From an uncultured Roseibium sp. (GTDB taxonomy: Bacteria > Pseudomonadota > Alphaproteobacteria > Rhizobiales > Stappiaceae), in the NCBI RefSeq assembly GCF_947496995.1, contig NZ_CANMFD010000003.1, positions 558,001-622,000 on the forward strand: DNA of 64,000 nucleotides, given 5' to 3'. Made by a program: the position numbers and the translations under genes. Under the pieces are notes generated by a model, which saw only the letters and a list, made by a program, of their open reading frames with translations, was not told the DNA's origin and did not search any database. This document shows, piece after piece, positions 57,679 through 64,000 of this stretch (positions within the stretch are counted from its first letter, which is position 1; every line of letters starts with the position of its first letter).

Positions 57679-58689
57679 ATGGTTACCAAGGTAGCAATCA
57701 ATGGTTTTGGCCGCATCGGCCGGAATGTATTGCGCGGCATTATCGAATCCGGCCGTACCGACATCGAAGTCGTTGCCATCAACGACCTCGGCCCGGTCGA
57801 AACCAACGCACATCTGCTGCGCTACGATTCAGTGCATGGCCGTTTCCCGGCTGAAGTCGCAGTGAACGGCGACACCATCTCCATCAACGGCGGCAAGCCG
57901 ATCAAGGTCACGGCGATCCGCGATCCGAAGGACCTGCCCCTGGGCGAACTCGACGTCGACGTTGCGCTGGAGTGCACCGGCATCTTTACCGTAAAGGAAA
58001 AGGCGTCACTGCTGCTGGAAGCCGGCGCCAAGCGCGTGCTGGTATCCGCCCCGGCGGCCGGCGCCGACAAGACCATCGTCTACGGCGTCAACCACGATGC
58101 GTTGACGGCGGGCGACCTTGTGGTCTCCAACGCTTCCTGCACCACCAACTGCCTGGCTCCCGTTGCCTATGTTCTCAATGAGACCGTCGGCATCGAAAAA
58201 GGCTTCATGACCACGATCCATTCCTATACCGGTGACCAGCCGACCCTGGACACCATGCACAAGGATCTCTACCGCGGCCGCGCTGCTGCCATGTCCATGA
58301 TCCCGACCTCGACCGGCGCCGCCAAGGCCGTCGGCCTGGTCCTGCCGGAGCTGAACGGCAAGCTGGACGGCGTTGCCATCCGCGTTCCGACGCCGAACGT
58401 CTCGGTCGTCGACCTCAACTTCATCGCCAAGCGCGAGACCTCCGTCGACGAGATCAATGCGGCCATCCGGGACGCTGCCAACGGCAAGCTGAAGGGCATT
58501 CTGGGCTACACGGACGACAAGCTGGTCTCCGTGGACTTCAACCATGACAGCCACTCCTCGATTTTCCATTGCGACCAGACCAAGGTCATGGACGGCACTT
58601 TCGTCCGCATCCTGTCCTGGTACGACAACGAATGGGGCTTCTCCAACCGCATGGCCGACACGGCCGTTGCGCTGGCAAAGCTGATCTGA
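57679..58689 (+). CDS. gap: Glyceraldehyde-3-phosphate dehydrogenase (NAD type)
   Basis: A 336-residue enzyme. The NAD domain starts with [16 protein letters not shown]. The catalytic cysteine is in [16 protein letters not shown], and [12 protein letters not shown] closes the C-terminus. The ATG at 57679 has GGGAG nine bases before. It is followed at 97 bases by a lysE-like gene and then pgk. Confidence 0.97.
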   Translation: MVTKVAINGFGRIGRNVLRGIIESGRTDIEVVAINDLGPVETNAHLLRYDSVHGRFPAEVAVNGDTISINGGKPIKVTAIRDPKDLPLGELDVDVALECTGIFTVKEKASLLLEAGAKRVLVSAPAAGADKTIVYGVNHDALTAGDLVVSNASCTTNCLAPVAYVLNETVGIEKGFMTTIHSYTGDQPTLDTMHKDLYRGRAAAMSMIPTSTGAAKAVGLVLPELNGKLDGVAIRVPTPNVSVVDLNFIAKRETSVDEINAAIRDAANGKLKGILGYTDDKLVSVDFNHDSHSSIFHCDQTKVMDGTFVRILSWYDNEWGFSNRMADTAVALAKLI

Positions 58690-58785
58690 ATCGATGGGCG
58701 GGATGACAAGACATCCCACCTGAAAGTCCGGGCGGATGCGGTATGACTGCATCCGCCTTTCTTTTCTCCATTTCAGGAGACAGAT

Positions 58786-59409
58786 TTGCTCGAACTTCTC
58801 GCAGTCATTTCCCTGACCGTCGTCGTTGCAGTCGTGCCGGGACCGGATTTTGCCGTGGTCCTGCGCAACGCCCTGATCGGCGGACGTCTCGCCGGCATCA
58901 TGACCGCGCTCGGTATTGCCCTGGCCCTCGGCGTTCACGTCACCTACGCGCTGGCCGGCATCGGCCTGATCGTCTCCCAGTCGATCTTCCTGTTCAACGC
59001 GCTGAAACTCATCGGCGCCGCCTATCTGATCTTTCTGGGCGTAACCATGTACCGGAGCGCCTCCACGGAAATGCCCGCCGACGGCACCCTTGCCGGCATG
59101 GCGCCGCTGAAGGCGCTACGCTGGGGGGTTCTCACCAATGTGACCAACCCAAAGGCCACCCTCTTCGCGCTGAGCGTATTCCTGCAGGTCACCGCCCCGG
59201 GCACCCCCCTCTGGACGCAGATCGGCTATGGCGTGATCATGGCCGGCGGCGTGTTCCTCTGGTTCGTGCTGGTCACCCTGTTCTTCACGCTGCCCGCCGT
59301 CCGGCTGCGGTTCATGCGCGCCAAGCTCCGGATTGAGCGCTCCTTCGGTGTCCTGCTGACCTTGTTCGGCATCGGCATCGCTGTCACAACCAACTCGTCC
59401 CGTTCCTGA
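58786..59409 (+). CDS. LysE/RhtB-family amino-acid exporter
   Basis: A 207-residue membrane protein with about five or six helices. [17 protein letters not shown] at the N-terminus, [15 protein letters not shown] and [10 protein letters not shown] are LysE-superfamily motifs. The start is TTG at 58786 with a strong AGGAGA site six bases before it. It is 14 bases before pgk and 96 after gap, so it lies inside the glycolytic operon. Substrate unknown. Confidence 0.87.
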   Translation: MLELLAVISLTVVVAVVPGPDFAVVLRNALIGGRLAGIMTALGIALALGVHVTYALAGIGLIVSQSIFLFNALKLIGAAYLIFLGVTMYRSASTEMPADGTLAGMAPLKALRWGVLTNVTNPKATLFALSVFLQVTAPGTPLWTQIGYGVIMAGGVFLWFVLVTLFFTLPAVRLRFMRAKLRIERSFGVLLTLFGIGIAVTTNSSRS

Positions 59410-59423
59410 CAACAGGTGTTCCC

Positions 59424-60617
59424 ATGGCTTTCAAAACTCTCGATGACCTGACCGACATCACCGGCAAACGTGTTCTGGTGCGTGTGGATCTGAACGTTCC
59501 GATGGACGGTGGCAAAGTGACGGACACAACGCGCATCGAACGCGTTCTGCCGACGATCCGGGAACTGTCCGGCAAGGGGGCCAAGGTCATCCTGCTCGCC
59601 CATTTCGGCCGCCCGAAGGGCGAACGCGTCGCCGACATGTCGCTTGCTCCGGTCGCGCCAAGCGTTTCCGCTCTCTTCGGCAAACCCGTTGCCTTCGCCG
59701 ATGACTGCATCGGCGAACCGGCCACCCAGGCCATCGCGGCCATGGGCAACGGCGATGTACTGCTGCTGGAGAACACCCGCTTCCACAAGGGCGAGGAAAA
59801 GAACAATCCGGACTTTTCCAGGGCGCTTGCGGCCAACGGCGACATCTATGTCAACGATGCCTTTTCCGCCGCCCACCGGGCACATGGATCTACCGAAGGC
59901 ATCGCGAAGCTCCTGCCGGCCTATGCGGGCCGCACCATGCAGGCCGAACTGGAAGCCCTCGGCTCCGCGCTCGGCGCGCCGGTCCGTCCGGTTCTTGCGG
60001 TTGTCGGCGGCGCGAAGGTGTCCTCGAAAATCGATCTCCTGGAAAACCTTGTCACGCGCGTCGACATGCTGGTGATCGGCGGCGGCATGGCCAACACCTT
60101 CCTCGCCGCCAAGGGCATCGATGTCGGCAAGTCTCTGTGCGAGCACGATCTCGCCGACACGGCCAGGAAAATCATGACGGCCGCCGAAGCCGCCGGATGT
60201 GAAATCATCCTGCCGGTTGATGCCGTCGTCGCCAGGGAATTCAAGGCCGGCGCGGCCAACGAGACCGTCGCGCTGGACGCCATTCCGGCGGACGCCATGA
60301 TCCTGGATGTGGGCGCCGCCTCCATCGCGACCATCGCAACCAGGATCGACGCGGCCAAGACGCTGGTCTGGAACGGCCCGCTCGGCGCCTTCGAAATCGA
60401 ACCCTTCGACAAGGCTACCGTTGCAGCGGCACAGCATGCCGCTGCCAACACCAGGGCAGGCAAGCTGAATTCCGTCGCCGGCGGTGGCGATACCGTCGCC
60501 GCGCTGAACCACGCCGGTGCGGCGGATGATTTCTCCTATGTGTCCACCGCCGGCGGGGCGTTCCTGGAGTGGCTGGAAGGCAAGGACCTGCCCGGCGTCA
60601 CGGCGCTGGACAGCTGA
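59424..60617 (+). CDS. pgk: Phosphoglycerate kinase
   Basis: A 397-residue two-domain kinase. [19 protein letters not shown] and [11 protein letters not shown] are N-terminal substrate motifs. [25 protein letters not shown] and the C-terminal [10 protein letters not shown] nucleotide-binding segments are all present. It converts 1,3-bisphosphoglycerate to 3-phosphoglycerate. Fourteen bases after the lysE-like stop. Confidence 0.97.
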   Translation: MAFKTLDDLTDITGKRVLVRVDLNVPMDGGKVTDTTRIERVLPTIRELSGKGAKVILLAHFGRPKGERVADMSLAPVAPSVSALFGKPVAFADDCIGEPATQAIAAMGNGDVLLLENTRFHKGEEKNNPDFSRALAANGDIYVNDAFSAAHRAHGSTEGIAKLLPAYAGRTMQAELEALGSALGAPVRPVLAVVGGAKVSSKIDLLENLVTRVDMLVIGGGMANTFLAAKGIDVGKSLCEHDLADTARKIMTAAEAAGCEIILPVDAVVAREFKAGAANETVALDAIPADAMILDVGAASIATIATRIDAAKTLVWNGPLGAFEIEPFDKATVAAAQHAAANTRAGKLNSVAGGGDTVAALNHAGAADDFSYVSTAGGAFLEWLEGKDLPGVTALDS

Positions 60618-60625
60618 ATGCGCAT

Positions 60626-60651
60626 CCGGGGCGGGACCACCTCCGCCCCGG
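60626..60651 (+). terminator. Hairpin after pgk
   Basis: Nine-base stem CCGGGGCGG/CCGCCCCGG with an eight-base loop, nine bases past the pgk stop. No T run follows, so it may be weak or act in mRNA processing. Confidence 0.5.
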
Positions 60652-60980
60652 CCGCTCTGACGGTTGTCAGGCACGCGGCAAAACCAGTTCTTCGCAGGGC
60701 ACATAACGATGCCGGAACTGGTCCTCGTGGCGTTGATCGCCTCCAGGGTCCCGGATGATGCTTTTTTTCGGCGGGATTTAATTCGCGAACAGAATTAATT
60801 AATTTGATCCGCTTTCGAAGCATGTCTTTGATTTTAATTGATTTAAGCCCTCGCTTCCCTCTTTCAACGACGGAAAATCTTGCTAGAACCAGCAGTCATT
60901 GACGCACCGCAACACCGGTTACACGCGTCCGGGTTATCTTTATAGTGACCAAGACGCACCGGATCCCTGGGAGATAATTG
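60652..60980. other. Intergenic region before fba
   Basis: About 330 bases. The left half is GC-rich. From about 60775 to 60865 it is AT-rich, with words like ATTAATTAATT, probably the fba promoter region. No RNA or gene was recognised. A 36-codon minus-strand frame (about 60670-60775) has no start codon. Confidence 0.4.
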
Positions 60981-62048
60981 ATGGCACGTATTACCCTTCG
61001 TCAGCTTCTTGATCACGCTGCTGAGCACGACTACGGGGTTCCGGCATTCAACATCAACAACATGGAGCAGGCTCTGGCGATCATGGCCGCAGCCGATCAG
61101 ACGGATGCTCCGGTCATCATCCAGGCCTCCCGAGGCGCCCGGTCCTATGCCCATGACGTGATGCTCAAGCACATGATGGATGCGGTCGTCGAGATCTATC
61201 CGCATATCCCGGTGTGTGTGCACCTTGATCACGGCAATGCGCCGCAGACCTGCATGACCGCCATTCAGGCCGGTTTCACCTCGGTGATGATGGACGGGTC
61301 GCTGGAAGCGGACGGCAAGACCCCCGCGAACTGGGACTACAATGTCGGCGTCACCAAAACCGTCACCGAAATGGCGCATCTCGGCGGCATTTCCGTAGAG
61401 GGAGAACTCGGCGTGCTCGGCTCGCTTGAAACCGGCATGGGCGACAAGGAAGACGGCCACGGGGCGGAAGGCAAGCTCAGCCAGGATCAGCTGCTGACCG
61501 ATCCCGAAGAGGCGGTCAAATTCGTCAAGGAAACCAAAGTCGATGCCCTGGCGATCGCCATGGGAACCAGCCACGGCGCGTACAAGTTCACCCGCAAGCC
61601 GGACGGCAAGGTGCTTGCCATGCATGTGATCGAGGAAATTCACCGCCGCCTGCCCGATACCCATCTGGTGATGCATGGCTCGTCTTCGGTGCCCCAGGAC
61701 CTTCAGGATATCATCAACCGCTATGGCGGGGAAATGCCACAGACATGGGGCGTTCCGGTCGAGGAAATCCAGCGCGGCATCAAGAACGGCGTGCGCAAGG
61801 TGAACATCGACACCGACAACCGCATGGCCATGACCGGCCAGATCCGCAAGATCCTGACCGAAAACCCGGCCGAATTCGATCCGCGCAAATATCTGAAGCC
61901 GGCCCGCGACGCGATGCAGAAGCTCTGTGTCGAGCGTCTGGAAGCCTTCAACACCGCAGGTCAGGCCTCCAGGATCAAGAAGATCATCACGCTTGCCGAC
62001 ATGGCCGCGCGCTATCAGAATGGCAGCCTGGACCCCAAGATCGGTTAG
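60981..62048 (+). CDS. fba: Class II fructose-bisphosphate aldolase (Calvin-cycle type)
   Basis: A 355-residue zinc aldolase. [11 protein letters not shown] (zinc His), [34 protein letters not shown] and [12 protein letters not shown] match the class II CbbA-type family. The ATG at 60981 is used, and a TTG three bases earlier is possible; GGGAGA lies before both. It ends the tkt-gap-pgk-fba carbon block but has its own upstream promoter region. Confidence 0.95.
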   Translation: MARITLRQLLDHAAEHDYGVPAFNINNMEQALAIMAAADQTDAPVIIQASRGARSYAHDVMLKHMMDAVVEIYPHIPVCVHLDHGNAPQTCMTAIQAGFTSVMMDGSLEADGKTPANWDYNVGVTKTVTEMAHLGGISVEGELGVLGSLETGMGDKEDGHGAEGKLSQDQLLTDPEEAVKFVKETKVDALAIAMGTSHGAYKFTRKPDGKVLAMHVIEEIHRRLPDTHLVMHGSSSVPQDLQDIINRYGGEMPQTWGVPVEEIQRGIKNGVRKVNIDTDNRMAMTGQIRKILTENPAEFDPRKYLKPARDAMQKLCVERLEAFNTAGQASRIKKIITLADMAARYQNGSLDPKIG

Positions 62049-62091
62049 AAAACGGACCAATCGGCCCGGCAGATATTTTTACTTTCCTGGG

Positions 62092-62112
62092 AGAGGGGCC
62101 TTGCGTCCCTCT
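62092..62112 (+). terminator. Weak hairpin after fba
   Basis: Six-base stem AGAGGG (62092-62097) with CCCTCT (62107-62112) and a nine-base loop, followed by two T and then C. It may reduce but not stop read-through to the next gene. Confidence 0.35.
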
Positions 62113-62178
62113 TTCGCCGTCTTTAGGGACAAGAACCCGACAGTTGCCTTTGAACCAGCTTGACCAGGACCGCCCCCA

Positions 62179-62820
62179 GTGAACCGTCCCCGCCTCTTTC
62201 TCATTACGCCACCGGAGTTCGACACCGGCGAAATGGCCGCAAAGCTCGAACAGGCCTTTGCCGGCGGCGACATCGCCTGCGTGATGATCTACATGCCGGG
62301 CGCCGGCACGAAGGAGATCCAGACCGCGGCGGAGGTGCTCGTCCCGGTCATCCAGCAGGGGGGCGCAGCGGCAATCATCTACCGCGACACCCAGGCTGCC
62401 GGCAGAAGCGGCGCCGACGGGGTTCATGTCGACACGTCGCTGGAAGACGTGAAGCTGGCCGTCGAAAGCTTCCACCCCGATCGGATCGTCGGCACCGGCG
62501 GAACAAAACTGCGGCACGAGGCCATGGAATTGGCGGAAACCGGAGTAGACTATATTTTCTTCGGCAAGCTCGACCTTCCCGAGAAAGAGAACGCCCACGC
62601 AAAGACGCTTTCCAGCGCGGCCTGGTGGGCCGAGCTCTTCTCGACGCCTTGCGTAGCGCTGGCCGGAAACACGATCGAGACCCTCGCGGAAGTGGCTGCG
62701 ACCACAGCCGACTTTGTCGCACTCAAGGACGCCCTCTGGAATTCGGGAGGCGACATTACATCGCTCGTTACCGAAGCCAACGGGATCCTGGACGCCCATC
62801 CATTTCCCAAGGACGACTGA
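62179..62820 (+). CDS. ThiE/TenI-like TIM-barrel protein
   Basis: A 213-residue protein annotated by similarity to thiamine phosphate synthase. GADGVHVD corresponds to the ThiE DGVHLG strand. However, the phosphate-binding GPxFxTxTK segment of true ThiE is replaced by YIFFGKLDLPEKENAH, so catalysis as ThiE is doubtful. The start is GTG at 62179. It lies 130 bases after fba and 11 bases before the next gene. A role linked to sugar phosphate metabolism is possible. Confidence 0.7.
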   Translation: MNRPRLFLITPPEFDTGEMAAKLEQAFAGGDIACVMIYMPGAGTKEIQTAAEVLVPVIQQGGAAAIIYRDTQAAGRSGADGVHVDTSLEDVKLAVESFHPDRIVGTGGTKLRHEAMELAETGVDYIFFGKLDLPEKENAHAKTLSSAAWWAELFSTPCVALAGNTIETLAEVAATTADFVALKDALWNSGGDITSLVTEANGILDAHPFPKDD

Positions 62821-62831
62821 GGAGCCAGCCT

Positions 62832-64000
62832 TTGGACGGATTTGAGCAGACCTTTCCGGTATCCTCAGTTGCAGGGGAAGACCATGCTGGAGACAAGCGC
62901 CGCAAGGAGCCTTCCGGTTTGCTGAACCGGGCCGCGCTTTTCCTTGCCGCCAGTTTGCTCGTTTCAGGCCTGTTCGTCATCGGTCTGCTCAGCACTGCGC
63001 CTGCGCTCGCGCAGGACAGCGGGGAAAGCGGCGCCGCCGCTGAAGTCGATCCCGCTGCATCCGGCGAACCACGGCCTGTGCTGATCGACGTCACCACGTC
63101 GGAAAAGACCCTTCTGAGCATTGTCGATGCAGGGCCGCCGCATTTGCAGGAAGGCGAGGCTGCCACCGCTGAAACCGCCTATTCGGCTTTCCAGCGCGGC
63201 TGGTTTCTGACCGCCCTCGGCCTTGCCACCCCGCTTGCCGAACTCGGCGACAAGGCGGCCCAGGCGCTGCTCGGCGTCCTGCATGAAGCAGGCCTTGGCA
63301 TTCAGCAGGACAAGGGCAAGGCCGCCGACTGGTACGCCCTCGCCGCCGCACAGGGCGATGCCGGCTCGGCCATGCAGCTGGCCCAGCTCTATCTGCTCGG
63401 CACCGGCGTTGAAACCGACAAGACAAAAGCCGCCGACTATTTCGAGCAGGCCGCCGAAGCGGGCAACCCCTCCGCTCTCTACAATCTCGCGCTGCTTTAC
63501 CAGGAAGGCGAAGGCCGGCCGTTCAACGAACAGAAAGCGCGCGAGCTTCTGGAAGAAGCGGCCCAGCTCAACGATCCGGAAGCCCAGTATGCGCTCGGCC
63601 TGTCCTACCTGGAAGCCCAGAGCGGCCTGAACGATCCGGGTCAGGGCGCCTTCTGGCTCGGCAGGGCGGCAAGGCGCGGCCACACCTCCGCGCAGGTCTA
63701 TTACGGCATCCTGCGGTTCCAGGGAAAAGGCGTCGACCCCAACGAGGAGGAAGCCGCCGACTGGTTCGAACGGGCCGCCACATCCGGCAATCCGGTCGCC
63801 ATGAACCGTCTTGCAAGAATTTATGCCAATGGCCGCGGCCGGGAGCAGGATTTTGCCGCGGCAGCCGGCTGGCACCTGATCGCCCGCACCCTCGGTGTCT
63901 CCGATCTGTCGCTGGACCGCATTGTCGAGAGCCTCGATGAAGAGACGTTGGCGGAGGCGCGCAAACTCGCCGAGCAGTATTCGGCGACCCTGATGGCGCC
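62832..64000 (+). CDS. Sel1-repeat (SLR) periplasmic protein, C-terminus outside window
   Basis: The frame runs off the right edge after 389 codons. It starts at TTG 62832 with AGGAG seven bases before it, right after the ThiE-like stop. A basic N-terminus (about 1-30) and a hydrophobic segment (about 31-55, ALFLAASLLVSGLFVIGLL) suggest export. Then tandem Sel1-like repeats follow from about 120: AADWYALAAAQGDAGSAMQLAQLY, AADYFEQAAEAGNPSALYNLALLY, WLGRAARRGHTSAQVYYGIL and AADWFERAATSGNPVAMNRLARIY. Such repeats bind protein partners. Function is unknown. Confidence 0.8.
   Translation, partial: MDGFEQTFPVSSVAGEDHAGDKRRKEPSGLLNRAALFLAASLLVSGLFVIGLLSTAPALAQDSGESGAAAEVDPAASGEPRPVLIDVTTSEKTLLSIVDAGPPHLQEGEAATAETAYSAFQRGWFLTALGLATPLAELGDKAAQALLGVLHEAGLGIQQDKGKAADWYALAAAQGDAGSAMQLAQLYLLGTGVETDKTKAADYFEQAAEAGNPSALYNLALLYQEGEGRPFNEQKARELLEEAAQLNDPEAQYALGLSYLEAQSGLNDPGQGAFWLGRAARRGHTSAQVYYGILRFQGKGVDPNEEEAADWFERAATSGNPVAMNRLARIYANGRGREQDFAAAAGWHLIARTLGVSDLSLDRIVESLDEETLAEARKLAEQYSATLMA

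Noticed and set aside
59226..60704. Minus-strand ORF of 492 codons opposite pgk and the lysE-like gene
   Set aside because: Spans two clear plus-strand genes; Gly/Asp/Arg-rich antisense translation only.
60670..60775. Coherent-looking 36-codon minus-strand frame after pgk
   Set aside because: It has no start codon in a suitable place and no recognisable family; it could be a gene remnant but this cannot be supported.
1..64000. CRISPR arrays, insertion sequences, prophage or integrative elements
   Set aside because: No regularly spaced repeats, transposase, integrase or phage structural genes were seen on either strand.

Overview
The window looks like a chromosomal segment of an alphaproteobacterium of the order Hyphomicrobiales (Rhizobiales), most like the marine Roseibium/Labrenzia/Stappia group. 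The order call is firm because ctrA and chpT occur with many GANTC sites, eipA (DUF1134), a serC RNA motif, the ruvCAB and ybgC-tolQRAB-pal-cpoB-tilS-ftsH-glmM block, and zapA-6S RNA-fau. The genus call is inference from gene content and high GC. Almost everything is conserved core genome. No insertion sequence, prophage, CRISPR array, toxin-antitoxin pair or defence island was seen.

Layout. 0-6.4 kb: a partial secreted protein, a DUF2336 protein, a PqiA-like membrane protein, fliJ-fliI (minus strand) divergent from ctrA (plus strand), and a Tat-exported metallo-beta-lactamase-fold hydrolase. 6.6-13.2 kb: a minus-strand chemotaxis cluster cheA-cheW-cheY-cheB-cheR, with chpT just upstream. 13.4-20.6 kb: a YHS-domain protein, eipA, a coiled-coil membrane protein, a DeoR regulator coupled to an SH3/COG3650 protein, tRNA-Glu, and rluD and rpoH. 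20.6-24.4 kb: thiX-thiY under a TPP riboswitch, and a large Ala/Pro-rich membrane protein. 24.9-32.8 kb: purA, an EamA transporter, serC-serA behind a serC RNA motif, an outer-membrane beta-barrel protein and glmM. 33-42.8 kb: ftsH, tilS, cpoB, pal, tolB, tolA, tolR, tolQ and ybgC. 42.9-47.7 kb: a GFA-family protein and two chemoreceptors with a small ORF between them. This block separates ybgC from ruvB. 47.9-55.1 kb: ruvB, a small membrane protein, ruvA, ruvC, a TSUP permease, a MazG-like protein, yebC, a metallophosphoesterase, fau, 6S RNA, zapA and a DUF4164 protein. 55.5-64 kb: the carbon cluster tkt, gap, lysE-like, pgk, fba, a ThiE-like protein and the start of a Sel1-repeat protein.

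How the parts fit. ctrA (output regulator) and chpT (phosphotransferase) are two members of the CckA-ChpT-CtrA relay and flank the chemotaxis and flagellar-export genes. CtrA-type TTAA-N7-TTAA sites can be read upstream of the outer-membrane protein gene and, imperfectly, of pal. Envelope maintenance genes (tol-pal-cpoB, ftsH, glmM, eipA) dominate the middle of the window. The right end is central carbon metabolism.

I found no clearly undescribed system. The most unusual local signals are the dense GANTC cluster before ctrA, a 17-bp tandem duplication at the ruvC/ruvA junction that creates a six-codon ORF, a CheA with two CheW-like domains and a receiver, a thiamine-precursor transporter without a linked ATPase, a ThiE-like protein tied to fba, and two palindromic intergenic elements.
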